64,000 nucleotides of DNA from Halocynthiibacter sp. SDUM655004 (GCF_026015885.1 NZ_JAPDUG010000002.1:992001-1056000); one strand, 5' to 3'. Numbered from the stretch's first letter, positions 27,408 to 36,040 are shown. Notes: generated from the letters alone by a model not told the origin. Numbers and translations are program-made.

Positions 27408-28571
27408 CTATTCCCACTCGCCGCCAAAGTTCTTCGGTACAAGCAGGATGTCGCGATCAACGTTGTTGATATCGCGGTGACCACAGAGCGCCATTGTGTA
27501 GTCCAGCTCTTTGTGGATCACTTCGAGCGACTTAGTCACACCCTCTTCGCCCATCGCACCAAGCCCATAGATATAGGCGCGACCGATGAAAGTGCCCTTT
27601 GCTCCCATAGCGATTGCTTTGAGAACGTCTTGACCAGAGCGGATACCACTATCCAGATGCACCTCAACCTTATCACCAACAGCGTCGAGAATTGCCGGAA
27701 GCATCCGGATCGAAGACAGCGCGCCGTCAAGCTGACGGCCTCCGTGATTTGACACAACGATCGCATCAGCACCCACTTCAAGCGCCATACGTGCGTCGTC
27801 CGCATCCAAAATACCCTTGAGGATCAGTTTGCCGCCCCATTCGTCCTTAAGACGTTTCACCCAATCCCAGTTCATACGCGGATCAAATTGCTCATCCGCC
27901 CAGCGTGACAGCGAACCGAGATTTTCCACACCTTTGGCATGGCCAACAATATTGCGGAACGTGCGGCGCTTTGTTCCCATCATCTCTAGGCCCCACTTCC
28001 AACGGCGCGACAAATCAAGCGCTGTTTGCGGTGTAAATTTGGGCGGCGCTGTGAGGCCGTTTTTCAGGTCTTTGTGTCGCTGTCCCAAGAGCTGCAGGTC
28101 GAGCGTCAACACAAGTGCTGAACAGTTTGCCGCTTTCGCTCGCGCGATAAGACCAGACACAAACTCCGCATCCCGCATCACATAGAGCTGGAACCAGAAA
28201 GGCGTGCTCGTTGCTTCGGCCACATCCTCAATCGAACAAATCGACATAGTAGATAGAGTGTATGGAACGCCGAATTTCTCTGCGGCACGGGCGGCTTTGA
28301 TTTCGCCATCTGCGCGCTGCATCCCTGTCGAGCCGACTGGCGCAAGAGCCACCGGCATTGCAACATCCTGCCCAATCATCTGGGTCTTGGTCGTACGGCC
28401 TTCCATATTGACCGCAACGCGCTGCCGCAGACGGATTTTCTCGAAATCACTGGTGTTCTCGCGGAATGTCTGCTCGGTCCAGCTTCCGCTTTCACAATAG
28501 TCATAGAACATTTTAGGCGAGTGCCGTTTGTGCAGGCGCTTCAGATCATCGATGCAGGTAATAACGGGCAT
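27408..28571 (-). CDS. lldD: FMN-dependent L-lactate dehydrogenase / alpha-hydroxy-acid oxidase
   Basis: 387 residues: MPVITCIDDLKRLHKRHSPKMFYDYCESGSWTEQT start, APVGSTGMQRADGEIKAARAAEKFGVPYTLSTMSICSIEDVA, LILKGILDADDARMA with the FMN-binding Lys, and VVSNHGGRQLDGA with the catalytic His and substrate Arg. Oxidises L-lactate to pyruvate, passing electrons to quinone. Its stop is three bases from the convergent MFS stop. A perfect palindrome lies just upstream of its start. Confidence 0.92.
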   Translation of the reverse strand: MPVITCIDDLKRLHKRHSPKMFYDYCESGSWTEQTFRENTSDFEKIRLRQRVAVNMEGRTTKTQMIGQDVAMPVALAPVGSTGMQRADGEIKAARAAEKFGVPYTLSTMSICSIEDVAEATSTPFWFQLYVMRDAEFVSGLIARAKAANCSALVLTLDLQLLGQRHKDLKNGLTAPPKFTPQTALDLSRRWKWGLEMMGTKRRTFRNIVGHAKGVENLGSLSRWADEQFDPRMNWDWVKRLKDEWGGKLILKGILDADDARMALEVGADAIVVSNHGGRQLDGALSSIRMLPAILDAVGDKVEVHLDSGIRSGQDVLKAIAMGAKGTFIGRAYIYGLGAMGEEGVTKSLEVIHKELDYTMALCGHRDINNVDRDILLVPKNFGGEWE

Positions 28572-28589
28572 TTCAGGGCACTTTCGTCA

Positions 28590-28616
28590 ATATTGGTAAC
28601 TTTCGTTTACCAATAT
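28590..28616. promoter_or_regulatory. Perfect palindrome upstream of lldD (candidate LldR/GntR operator)
   Basis: ATATTGGTAA (28,590-28,599) and TTACCAATAT (28,607-28,616) are a perfect 10-bp inverted repeat with a seven-base spacer, 19 bp from the lldD start. TTGGTnnnACCAA-type sites are bound by LldR/PdhR-group GntR regulators, although the spacer here is longer than usual. No regulator gene is adjacent. Confidence 0.6.
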
Positions 28617-28680
28617 CGCCATTTCCGTGCAATGCAACATGAATCTGTACCGAAGAGCGAACAGGCGCGTTTCAGCAAAC

Positions 28681-28710
28681 AAAAAAGGCGGCCCCAACCG
28701 GAACCGCCCT
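28681..28710 (-). terminator. Rho-independent terminator of trpA
   Basis: GGCGG (28,687-28,691) pairs with CCGCC (28,704-28,708). On the minus strand it is followed by six T residues (A-run 28,681-28,686). It lies 24 bp past the trpA stop. Confidence 0.8.
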
Positions 28711-28733
28711 CAAATTCTACAGTTTGAAAGTTA

Positions 28734-29525
28734 TCAGGCGCGGTGCGCGCCCTCCGCCAACTTGGCCACAAACTCAAGAACGTCATCCGCAGATTTACCC
28801 GCGCCGATTTGGCCAACAATCGCAGAACCAACGACACACCCATCTGCTGTCTTGGCAATATTCTCGGCCTTCTCTGGTGTGTTGATACCGAAACCAACGA
28901 TCACAGGAAGTTCGGTTTGCGATTTAATCCGCGCCACTTCCGGCCCCACGTCACCCGCCTCTGCTTCGGCGGCACCCGTCGTTCCGGTAACCGAAACATA
29001 GTAAACAAATCCGGAGGTATTCTGGAGCACTTTGGGAAGGCGCTTATCATCGGTTGTTGGTGTTGCCAGACGAATAAAATTCATCCCTGCGTTTTGCGCG
29101 GGAATACAAAGCTCTGTATCCTCTTCTGGCGGAAGGTCGACAACAATCATCCCGTCTATACCAGCTGCCTTAGCGTCCTCAAGAAACGCATCCACGCCAC
29201 GGCTATAGATCGGGTTATAATACCCCATCAGTACAATCGGCGTTGTTGTATCTGTCTTGCGAAACTCCGCAGCCAACTCAAGCGTTTTCGCCAGTGTCAT
29301 ACCGCCATCCAACGCGCGCTGTCCTGCAAGTTGAATTGTAGAGCCATCCGCCATCGGATCGGTAAATGGCAGCCCAAGCTCGATCACGTCGACGCCTGCC
29401 TTTGGCAAGCCCTTAACGATCTCAAGCGACGTTTCGTAATCTGGGTCACCCGCCATAACATAGGCCACAAACGCCTTTTTATTCGCCGCACGCAGCTCTG
29501 AAAACTTGGCATCAATTCTTGTCAT
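28734..29525 (-). CDS. trpA: Tryptophan synthase alpha subunit
   Basis: 263 residues: [33 protein letters not shown], catalytic Glu in [18 protein letters not shown] with the catalytic Asp region near residue 60, [14 protein letters not shown]-like [24 protein letters not shown], and [14 protein letters not shown]. It cleaves indole-3-glycerol phosphate to indole. The ATG at 29,525 is used because AAGGA is six bases ahead of it; the ATG at 29,531 touches the RBS. It stands alone, without trpB next to it. Confidence 0.95.
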   Translation of the reverse strand: MTRIDAKFSELRAANKKAFVAYVMAGDPDYETSLEIVKGLPKAGVDVIELGLPFTDPMADGSTIQLAGQRALDGGMTLAKTLELAAEFRKTDTTTPIVLMGYYNPIYSRGVDAFLEDAKAAGIDGMIVVDLPPEEDTELCIPAQNAGMNFIRLATPTTDDKRLPKVLQNTSGFVYYVSVTGTTGAAEAEAGDVGPEVARIKSQTELPVIVGFGINTPEKAENIAKTADGCVVGSAIVGQIGAGKSADDVLEFVAKLAEGAHRA

Positions 29526-29668
29526 GGTCATTCCTTCGCGCGGGCCATAGTGCGGCACAGTATTTTCCAAGCGTTTTGCGCGAAAACAGGCCGGAAATCA
29601 ATGCCCCGCTTGACCTTGCCCCCTCTGCGCCACTACATGCGTCCAATCAACTGCCACCGGAGAGTTTC

Positions 29669-30766
29669 ATGGGTTTCAAAATGGGTATCGTCGGTTTGCC
29701 GAATGTAGGCAAATCCACTCTGTTCAACGCACTTACCAAAACCGCTGCTGCACAGGCCGCAAACTTTCCGTTCTGCACCATTGAACCGAACGTTGGTGAA
29801 GTCGCTGTACCGGACGCGCGCCTCGACAAGCTCGCGGCAATTGCTGGCTCTAAACAGATCATCCCCACGCGCATGACATTCGTCGACATTGCGGGCCTCG
29901 TAAAGGGTGCAAGCAAGGGCGAAGGGCTCGGCAACCAGTTCCTTGCCAACATCCGCGAATGCGATGCGATTGCCCATGTTCTTCGCTGCTTCGAAGATGG
30001 AGACATAACGCACGTTGACGGCCGCGTTGACCCCGTTGAGGACGCAGAAACCATCGAGACCGAACTCATGCTTGCCGATATGGAAAGCATCGAGAAACGC
30101 CTTCAGGGCCTATCGCGCAAAGTTCGCGGCGGCGACAAAGAGGCCGTTCAGCAGGAAAGACTGCTCAAAGCTGCCCTCGAAGCGCTCGAGAACGGTAAGC
30201 CTGCGCGCACAGTTGAAGTTGACGAAGAAGACGCTCGCGCATGGTCGCTCCTTCAACTACTGACCTCTAAGCCGATCCTCTTTGTCTGCAATGTCGAAGA
30301 ATCCGCAGCAGCAGAAGGTAATGCCCTTTCCGCCAAAGTCGCTGAAATGGCTGATGCCCAGGGCGCCGCGCACGTGATCATTTCCGCTGCGATCGAAGAA
30401 GAAATCAGCCAACTCGAGGACGAAGAAGCCGAAATGTTCCTCTCCGAAATGGGCCTCGACGAAGCTGGCCTGGATCGCCTCATTCGCGCTGGCTACACTC
30501 TTCTTGATCTCAAGACCTACTTCACAGTCGGCCCCAAAGAAGCCCGCGCATGGACTTTCCCTGCCGGTGCCCTTGCTCCGAAAGCCGCAGGAGTAATCCA
30601 CGGCGACTTTGAAAAGGGCTTCATCCGAGCCGAAACAATCGCCTATGAAGATTATGTCGAACTCGGCGGCGAGGCCGGTGCAAAAGAAGCAGGCAAGATG
30701 CGAGCAGAAGGAAAATCCTACGCCGTAAAGGACGGCGATGTGATGCATTTCCTCTTCAATACCTGA
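29669..30766 (+). CDS. ychF: Redox-regulated ATPase YchF (Obg-family)
   Basis: 365 residues, the exact family length: MGFKMGIVGLPNVGKSTLFNALTKTAAAQAANFPFCTIEPNVG with the G1 P-loop, DIAGLVKGASKGEGLGNQFLANIRECDAIAHVLRCFED (G3), an altered G4 giving ATP preference, and the C-terminal TGS domain LKTYFTVGPKEARAWTFPAGALAPKAAGVIHGDFEKGFIRAE. Binds ribosomes and hydrolyses ATP. The frame is open upstream but this ATG follows GGAGAG. Confidence 0.97.
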   Translation: MGFKMGIVGLPNVGKSTLFNALTKTAAAQAANFPFCTIEPNVGEVAVPDARLDKLAAIAGSKQIIPTRMTFVDIAGLVKGASKGEGLGNQFLANIRECDAIAHVLRCFEDGDITHVDGRVDPVEDAETIETELMLADMESIEKRLQGLSRKVRGGDKEAVQQERLLKAALEALENGKPARTVEVDEEDARAWSLLQLLTSKPILFVCNVEESAAAEGNALSAKVAEMADAQGAAHVIISAAIEEEISQLEDEEAEMFLSEMGLDEAGLDRLIRAGYTLLDLKTYFTVGPKEARAWTFPAGALAPKAAGVIHGDFEKGFIRAETIAYEDYVELGGEAGAKEAGKMRAEGKSYAVKDGDVMHFLFNT

Positions 30767-30773
30767 CATCCCC

Positions 30774-30817
30774 AACAAGCGCAAAAAAATGCCCGCAAAC
30801 GCGTTTTTGCGCTTGTT
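30774..30817 (+). terminator. Rho-independent terminator of ychF
   Basis: AACAAGCGCAAAAA (30,774-30,787) pairs perfectly with TTTTTGCGCTTGTT (30,804-30,817) over a 16-base loop, eight bases after the ychF stop. It also ends before the tRNA-Ser gene. Confidence 0.8.
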
Positions 30818-30849
30818 TCCCCCTATGCGCCGCTGATAGACGGGTCAGC

Positions 30850-30939
30850 GGAGACGTGGCCGAGTGGTCGAAGGCGCTCCCCTGCTAAGGGAGTAGGCGG
30901 GAAACCGTCTCGAGGGTTCGAATCCCTTCGTCTCCGCCA
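30850..30939 (+). tRNA. tRNA-Ser (anticodon GCU)
   Basis: A 90-nt type II tRNA with a long variable arm: acceptor GGAGACG pairs with CGTCTCC, D-arm GCCGAGTGGTCGAAGGC, anticodon loop CTGCTAA giving anticodon GCT (reads AGC/AGU), T-arm with GGTTCGAATCC, discriminator G and encoded CCA. It serves as integration site for the adjacent island, whose integrase begins 143 bp downstream. Confidence 0.97.
30926..30937 (+). other. Island left attachment site (attL) in tRNA-Ser 3' end
   Basis: The 12 bases CTTCGTCTCCGC in the acceptor end of tRNA-Ser recur exactly at 53,817-53,828. With an integrase gene immediately downstream, this is the expected geometry of attL, where the island restores the tRNA end. 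Confidence 0.6.
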
Positions 30940-31027
30940 CCAGATCGATGGCATTCTGAAAATTATTCAATCAAATCAACTAAACACACCAGCCCCACAA
31001 ACAAAGGCGCCCTAACCTCCTTGATCT

Positions 31028-31059
31028 GCTACCCTTTTTGCGCCACATTTTGCACCACA
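31028..31059 (+). repeat. Candidate integrase arm-site repeat, left end
   Basis: GCTACCCTTTTTGCGCCACA (31,028-31,047) matches 18 of 20 bases with 53,726-53,745 at the far end of the island. It is directly followed by TTTTGCACCACA (31,048-31,059), an imperfect tandem copy of its second half. Position between the att core and the integrase start suggests arm-type integrase binding sites. Confidence 0.55.
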
Positions 31060-31081
31060 TTGAGGCAAAGGTGAGTGGCAT

Positions 31082-32434
31082 ATGGTCAATCTGGTTCGGC
31101 GTGGAACGACATGGTATTTGAAGCGACGGGTTCCTGTTCAGTTTGCCAAGATCGAGCCCCGCAAGATCATCTGGATCAGCCTCAAAACAGATTCTCAATC
31201 CCTTGCCCGCATCAGAGCGAATACGATTTGGGCTGAACAGGTAGCGCTGTGGGAGGCAAAGCTTCTGGGACGTGATGGTTCCGAAGTGGAAAAGTATCGC
31301 GCCGCCCAACAGATCGCTTCTGCGCATGGCTTTACGTTTCAACATCTCTCAGAACTGCAAACCGCACCGCTGGAGGATATTCTTGAGCGCGTTGAAGAGT
31401 TGGCAGCCACCAGTGGAACGCCGGACAAAGAGCTTGCAACCGCTCTCTTAGGCAATGTTACGGCTCCAACGCTTAAGCTCTCCGGTTTGGTGGACCACGT
31501 TCAGGACCTCAACGCACACGACAATCGCTTCAAAAGCCCCGAACAAATGCGGCTTTGGCTAAACCCTCGTAAGCGAGCTGTTGGTAATCTTATCAAGGCT
31601 CTGGGAAAAGATTGCGATGTTATTGCTGTTGGCACCCCCGAAGCGCGCCGTCATCGAAAATGGTGGCAGGCGAAGATCGAACGAGAGGGGCAGTCGGTCA
31701 AAACAGCGAACAAAGATTTTCATTACCTTTCCGGGATGCTCGCGCGATTTTACGATGACCTTGATCATGAAGATCCTCCCAGGCCCTATGCCGGTGTTGC
31801 CATTCGTGATCGCCATGCAAGCAGCAGCCGTAAGGCAGAAGTGCCGGTTGAGTGGATTACCGAGAAGTGGTTTGCGCCTGGCGCATTCAATGGGTTGAAC
31901 GCCGAAGCACGGGATATCTTGCTTATGTCGATTGAGACGGGATGCCGACAAAGCGAGATCTATAACCTTCCGGCCTCCGCCCTGAAGCTGGATCACCCAA
32001 TCCCCCATATCGAGGTTGTTAATGAGGCCTCAGACGATCCGGACAACCGCCGCGAAGTCAAAAACCAATCCTCGCAACGGCAAATTCCATTGGTTGGCGT
32101 TGCGCTTGAGGCCGCGAAGCGTCATGCGGAGGGCTTCCCACGCTATCGCAACAAGAGCAGCTATAGCGCGACGGTTAACAAATTCTTACGCGAGAGTAAG
32201 CTGCTTCCCGAAGGCGTCACCATCGGTGGTCTGCGTCACAGTTGGGAGAGCCGGATGAAGAAAGCGGGCTATGATACAGACGACCGCGGCGAACTCATGG
32301 GCCACTCGCTGAAGGGGCGACGTGGGCGCGAAGTCTACGGTGACAGCATGCCCCTCGCAGAGCGGCAGGAGATTGCACTGTCGGTTATGCTGGACGTACC
32401 GGAGCATCTGATGGGGACAGCGGAAAACGGATAG
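31082..32434 (+). CDS. int: Tyrosine-type site-specific integrase
   Basis: 450 residues. The N-terminus MVNLVRRGTTWYLKRRVPVQFAKIEPRKIIWISLKTDSQSLARIRANTIW resembles the DUF6538 domain of alphaproteobacterial island integrases. The C-terminal catalytic domain shows Arg I in SIETGCRQSEIYNLP, the box II GGLRHSWESRMKKAG (His, Arg), and MGHSLKGRRGREVYGD carrying the late His and the Tyr nucleophile (Y around 430). It sits 143 bp after tRNA-Ser in the same direction and would catalyse integration and excision at the tRNA 3' end. Confidence 0.93.
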   Translation: MVNLVRRGTTWYLKRRVPVQFAKIEPRKIIWISLKTDSQSLARIRANTIWAEQVALWEAKLLGRDGSEVEKYRAAQQIASAHGFTFQHLSELQTAPLEDILERVEELAATSGTPDKELATALLGNVTAPTLKLSGLVDHVQDLNAHDNRFKSPEQMRLWLNPRKRAVGNLIKALGKDCDVIAVGTPEARRHRKWWQAKIEREGQSVKTANKDFHYLSGMLARFYDDLDHEDPPRPYAGVAIRDRHASSSRKAEVPVEWITEKWFAPGAFNGLNAEARDILLMSIETGCRQSEIYNLPASALKLDHPIPHIEVVNEASDDPDNRREVKNQSSQRQIPLVGVALEAAKRHAEGFPRYRNKSSYSATVNKFLRESKLLPEGVTIGGLRHSWESRMKKAGYDTDDRGELMGHSLKGRRGREVYGDSMPLAERQEIALSVMLDVPEHLMGTAENG

Positions 32435-32817
32435 CCATGGCCTTCTGCTTCCAAGGCACTCCTCAACAAGCTCACCGGGTTTGGCGAACGAACCGCAGAT
32501 ATTCCTACCCCGCGGTCCGGCAAAATGTTGATAGAAAGCGGGCTGTTGCGAAGCACCAGTTCTCACCCACTCCTCATTTGCAGTAAACCTGATATGCAAG
32601 ATTACCGAACTGGGTCAGTTGGGACGAGGAGAGCGCCTTTAGTTTCGCGTTGCGAAAATAGCTTTTCGTTGCGGCGATCTCACACATACTTTGGCTAAAT
32701 TACAGAAAACTTGTTGTTGATCTGCCGACCGACATCACACCCTCAATTGATGCCAGCCCCATCCCATTTCACCCCATTCAAAAAAAGTCGGTCCGCGAAA
32801 AAACCTGTGGATAACCC
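32435..32817. other. Non-coding region with DnaA box and repeat structure (possible oriT/control region)
   Basis: A 383-bp region between integrase and mobilisation genes, with no convincing gene. It holds a CGTTGCG direct repeat (32,648-32,654 and 32,667-32,673) enclosing the inverted repeat CGAAAA-TAGC-TTTTCG, and a perfect DnaA box in TGTGGATAA (32,806-32,814). The position just before a relaxase operon makes it the natural place for oriT, but no nic site can be recognised. Confidence 0.35.
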
Positions 32818-33042
32818 TTGGAAGCAGCCTTGGGTTCGCGGCACTCGGTCATTCTCATATCGAAACTCGATCAGCTTCTCGCGCAGCAGCTTGAGATTGC
32901 GCAGGCCATCGATGCCGCCGGCGATAATCTCGACTGTACAATGTGTCTGGCCCAGCTTGAGCGGCTGGAGCAGATGTTTACCTCCCTCCTCCCGGACTAT
33001 GACCCGCGCACCGCCGTGGCCTGTGAGGATAGCCCCTTATGA
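32818..33042 (+). CDS. Small protein coupled to relaxase (possible relaxosome accessory)
   Basis: A 74-residue frame with regular helix-forming composition: KLDQLLAQQLEIAQAIDAAGDN-LDCTMCLAQLERLEQMFTSLLPDYDP. Its stop overlaps the relaxase ATG by ATGA, the usual sign of translational coupling. There is no ATG start; TTG at 32,818 or 32,830 must be used, since an in-frame stop lies at 32,812. MobC-like accessory proteins occupy this position in other mobilisation operons, but I see no clear homology. Confidence 0.5.
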   Translation: MEAALGSRHSVILISKLDQLLAQQLEIAQAIDAAGDNLDCTMCLAQLERLEQMFTSLLPDYDPRTAVACEDSPL

Positions 33043-35156
33043 TGATCGGCTGGTCCAGGCATATGGAGGCACCGGAACCGCGCATCCCGATTGATTATGC
33101 GCTGGCGCCTTCGGTGCTCAAACCCGGCGTTGGGAATGTGGCGCGCACCCCGGCTCCCGAGCTGCTGCACGGGCGTCCACAACTGCTGTTATCAACGCTG
33201 CATGCAATCACAACCCAAACCAAAATCCGCACGATGGTCTTATCGTTCCATGAGCATGATATCGATCAGGAGGCCTTTAACCGCGGCGACCCTGCGCTCC
33301 GACAGAAAGTGGCGCGGGTGCTGTTTGCGGTCGACGCTTTTGCCCATGCGGGGATTCCGCAGCACGCGCGTCTGCCATTTATGGTGACGACGCACACCCA
33401 TGCAAAGAGGTTCGAGCTGAATGTGCTTTGGCCGCGCTGCGTGATGGGAGGCCATGGGCGTCCATTAAACATCAACCAGCACTCCCTCTCGGAAGGCACT
33501 AAGGCCCATTGGAACAGTCTAGAGGATTTCCTGAACCACCACTTCGGCTTTGCAGATCCTCGTGATCCAGAGCGCAAACTCGGGCTTACCGGCCCGGACA
33601 AGCTCGAGAAGGAAGTGATCGAGGCCACACGTGCAGGCATCACGTTTGGCCCTGACAGGCCCAGAGAGATGGTGGTGCAGGCACTGCAGAAGCTGCGCCA
33701 TGCAAAAACCCCTCTGCAAGACATGCTGAACCGCATAGGAGAGATACTGAGGACACTGGGCTGGGGTCCCCAAGACATACCGTCGTCCAAACCAGACAAG
33801 GACGCCCTACTGCTTGGCGCGCCGGGCGCGCCGCGCCGCGATGGCGTTGTGGTGACCGGCTTGATCATGGACGGTCCCGGAGATGAGGCGAAGCTGCAGC
33901 GGGCTTTGCGGAACCGCCAAGCCTATTTAGACGGGGCCGCACCCCGCCTTGTCTCCAACTGGCAACGACGCGTGAGCTATAACCACCGCTACTTCGGCAA
34001 AGGGAATTGGCCAGCGCCGCGGTCGGCCGAAGAGATCGTTGCGATGATCGGCTCTGCGACGAACAACACCGCGGCGCTGCCGATCCCGCGCGTTCACCCT
34101 GACTTTAAGCCACGCCCTGCCCTGAACATATCTGCGACGGTGTCCCGTGCGTCCGCCCTACGTGGGGCCGACGTGCTTCTGGCGCGGCTTCACCGGATTT
34201 TGGACCATATCAATGCCCGGCGGCAGCAGTTGCTGTTTGACAGGTTCTGCGCAGCCCTCACACCACAGCTTACGAACATCGCCACTCAACTGGAGTCTCG
34301 CCATGACCGAAGAACCCATCTCACCACATCCCTCTCAGCCCAATCAGCACAGTCAGGCCAGTCAACCCAAGGTCGCGACCTCCGCTCCGGACACAGCCGA
34401 GCGGCTGGATTATCTGATCAATCTTCTCGAGCAGTTGCTGAACGCGCGGGACGCCTCACCTCTGAACGACAACATCGCTCAGGCACTCCAGCTTCTGACC
34501 CGGATCGCTACGGAACTGGAGAAACCGGCGGATTACTCGGAGTTGAGCAAGCAGATCGACGAGAAGTTCGCGACACTGGGGCACCAGCTCAACGAACAAG
34601 CGCAACAGATAAAGAAGCTGAACGAGCATCTCGACGCGCAGAAGAAAGAGATGAAGGCGCAAACACAGATTCTGCAACAGCTGCAGAACTGGCTCACGGT
34701 CCCGGTGCGTTCAGACCCGACAAATACAGCCGCGGCGAAAGACTAAAGGCCGCTCACGCCGCACTGCAGCAGATCTTTCCGGGGGAGCTATTCCGCATGC
34801 GCTTCTGGCATATATCGCAGGTCGGCGAAGTTCTTGCGATCCGGCTCGCCGGCGGTGTCATCGTTCTCACGACAGCGGAATTACTCCATGCCAAAACGCA
34901 AATCCCCTCCCGTAAGTTGGCCGCGCTCGGTGCCGAACTCGGTCTTTCCTATTTGCCACCACGGGGACAAAGGGTAAGGCCGAGGCCGGAACCAAAACCT
35001 GACCAAAAACCTGCGCCGCAACCAGAGCCGAGCCCGGTGCCTCCCCCAGAACCTGAGCCGGCCCCCGAAGCGCCGGAGGATGAAGATACCACCGAGGAAA
35101 CCTACGGCATCGACATTCCTGACGCTCCCGACGATCCCTCGCCGGATTTTTTCTAG
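33039..35156 (+). CDS. Relaxase/mobilisation nuclease
   Basis: 705 residues. The N-terminal third carries the relaxase core: RTMVLSFHEHDI, then MVTTHTHAKRFELNVLWPR with the metal-ligand H-x-H near residues 119 and 121, and GRPLNINQH followed by LEDFLNHHFGFADPRDPER. This matches the relaxase family pattern HTxxGRxELHFVxxR...GRxLNxxPP...LxDxxNxxHGWAxPxDP. Residues about 420-580 are an uneven Ser/Arg/Gln/Ala-rich linker that overlaps another gene. Then comes a compact domain (ELFRMRFWHISQVGEVLAIRLAGGVIVLTTAELLHAKT) and a Pro/Glu/Asp-rich tail. It would nick oriT and pilot the strand for mobilisation. ATG at 33,039 or 33,042. Confidence 0.65.
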   Translation: MMIGWSRHMEAPEPRIPIDYALAPSVLKPGVGNVARTPAPELLHGRPQLLLSTLHAITTQTKIRTMVLSFHEHDIDQEAFNRGDPALRQKVARVLFAVDAFAHAGIPQHARLPFMVTTHTHAKRFELNVLWPRCVMGGHGRPLNINQHSLSEGTKAHWNSLEDFLNHHFGFADPRDPERKLGLTGPDKLEKEVIEATRAGITFGPDRPREMVVQALQKLRHAKTPLQDMLNRIGEILRTLGWGPQDIPSSKPDKDALLLGAPGAPRRDGVVVTGLIMDGPGDEAKLQRALRNRQAYLDGAAPRLVSNWQRRVSYNHRYFGKGNWPAPRSAEEIVAMIGSATNNTAALPIPRVHPDFKPRPALNISATVSRASALRGADVLLARLHRILDHINARRQQLLFDRFCAALTPQLTNIATQLESRHDRRTHLTTSLSAQSAQSGQSTQGRDLRSGHSRAAGLSDQSSRAVAERAGRLTSERQHRSGTPASDPDRYGTGETGGLLGVEQADRREVRDTGAPAQRTSATDKEAERASRRAEERDEGANTDSATAAELAHGPGAFRPDKYSRGERLKAAHAALQQIFPGELFRMRFWHISQVGEVLAIRLAGGVIVLTTAELLHAKTQIPSRKLAALGAELGLSYLPPRGQRVRPRPEPKPDQKPAPQPEPSPVPPPEPEPAPEAPEDEDTTEETYGIDIPDAPDDPSPDFF
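34303..34746 (+). CDS. Overprinted coiled-coil gene nested in the relaxase (MobB-like position)
   Basis: A 147-residue gene lying wholly inside the relaxase gene in the +1 frame. From an ATG at 34,303 with GGAG seven bases ahead, it encodes an acidic, helix-rich protein: TAERLDYLINLLEQLLNARDASPLNDNIAQALQLLTRIATELEKPADYSELSKQIDEKFATLGHQLNEQAQQIKKLNEHLDAQKKEMKAQTQILQQLQNWL, clear leucine heptads over about residues 28-130. Meanwhile the relaxase frame over the same bases is low-complexity, as expected where the nested frame carries the constraint. ColE1-type plasmids similarly nest mobB in mobA. Function by analogy: relaxosome accessory. Confidence 0.7.
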   Translation: MTEEPISPHPSQPNQHSQASQPKVATSAPDTAERLDYLINLLEQLLNARDASPLNDNIAQALQLLTRIATELEKPADYSELSKQIDEKFATLGHQLNEQAQQIKKLNEHLDAQKKEMKAQTQILQQLQNWLTVPVRSDPTNTAAAKD

Positions 35157-35171
35157 AGCCGAACACGCCTA

Positions 35172-35195
35172 AAAGACTCTGTTAACAGAGTCTTT
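35172..35195. terminator. Perfect palindrome terminator after the relaxase gene
   Basis: AAAGACTCTG and CAGAGTCTTT flank a TTAA loop, a perfect 10-bp stem 15 bp past the relaxase stop. Terminal AAA/TTT pairs permit bidirectional termination. Confidence 0.75.
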
Positions 35196-35278
35196 GGAAG
35201 GGCAAAAGTTGTGGCCCTGCGCTGCCGGACCACAACAAACCATTGAAAGAAAGATATAGATTTAGAGGAAGATATAAG

Positions 35279-36040
35279 ATGACGCAGGCAGAACACACAG
35301 AAGCCGTTGCGACAGAGCGCCAAACCTCAAAGCACCAGCCTACCGCAGATCAAGTGGAATTATTCTTGCACAAACTGTCGTGCCTGTCCCAGCGGCGCAA
35401 GGTGTGGGAATCCACCGCGCGCGATGAGCTCTACGCGATCCTAACCGACTGCTTCAAGTTCTATCAGGTTGTTCAAAGAAAACCCGCGTTGATCGCGCAG
35501 GTCAGAGCGTTTTTGCAGACCGAGAACCTGCCGATGCGCAAAGACAGCAGCCCTGCGGTTCTGATCGTTCGGGCCGTGTTTGGAGATTGCGGCCCAAAGG
35601 CCTTCACCTATGCGAAGCTTCTTGAGTTGGCCTATCAGGAAAATCCCGATGAAACCGATTTAAGGGCCTTCATCAAAAGGAACGGTGGCCTTGATGCCAT
35701 TCGCCGAGCCAATGTCAAAGGCATTACATCGGGCTCGGATGATGCGGCGGCGTTCCGCAAGATGGTGGCGTCCCTGCCTCACGACCCTGAACGCCCCTCC
35801 GGCATCCAGATTACGGATGAGGTCGCGACCAGCGAAGAAGGTCTGACGCTCTTGCTGGTACAGCGCGACGACAGTGGCGAGGACCGCATTGTTTATGCCA
35901 CAGGTGAACGCAAAGCGCTCACACCGTTTTTGAAGAAGGCGGTGCAAGCAGCGGGAGGTGCTGAGGGTATGGCGGATGATGCGGAGGGTGCAACGCTGGC
36001 GCAGGTTTCCATGCCTGCCACAGGACAGACGCAAGCGTAG
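35279..36040 (+). CDS. Hypothetical island protein
   Basis: 253 residues, unrecognised. It is soluble, with an alpha-helical N-terminal part (ADQVELFLHKLSCLSQRRKVWESTARDELYAILTDCFKFYQVVQ) and a middle with KAFTYAKLLELAYQENPDETDLRAFIKRNGGLDAIRRANV. It has an Ala/Gly-rich C-terminus, and no signal peptide or membrane segment. Its length and island position suggest a backbone gene of the element, perhaps DNA-associated, but nothing diagnostic is visible. ATG at 35,279 follows AGAGGAAG; the longer frame from 35,243 lacks an RBS. Confidence 0.75.
   Translation: MTQAEHTEAVATERQTSKHQPTADQVELFLHKLSCLSQRRKVWESTARDELYAILTDCFKFYQVVQRKPALIAQVRAFLQTENLPMRKDSSPAVLIVRAVFGDCGPKAFTYAKLLELAYQENPDETDLRAFIKRNGGLDAIRRANVKGITSGSDDAAAFRKMVASLPHDPERPSGIQITDEVATSEEGLTLLLVQRDDSGEDRIVYATGERKALTPFLKKAVQAAGGAEGMADDAEGATLAQVSMPATGQTQA

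Noticed and set aside
32711-33094. 127-residue frame overlapping the relaxase start region
   Set aside because: It conflicts with the ATGA-coupled small ORF and has basic, Ser/Pro-rich shadow composition.
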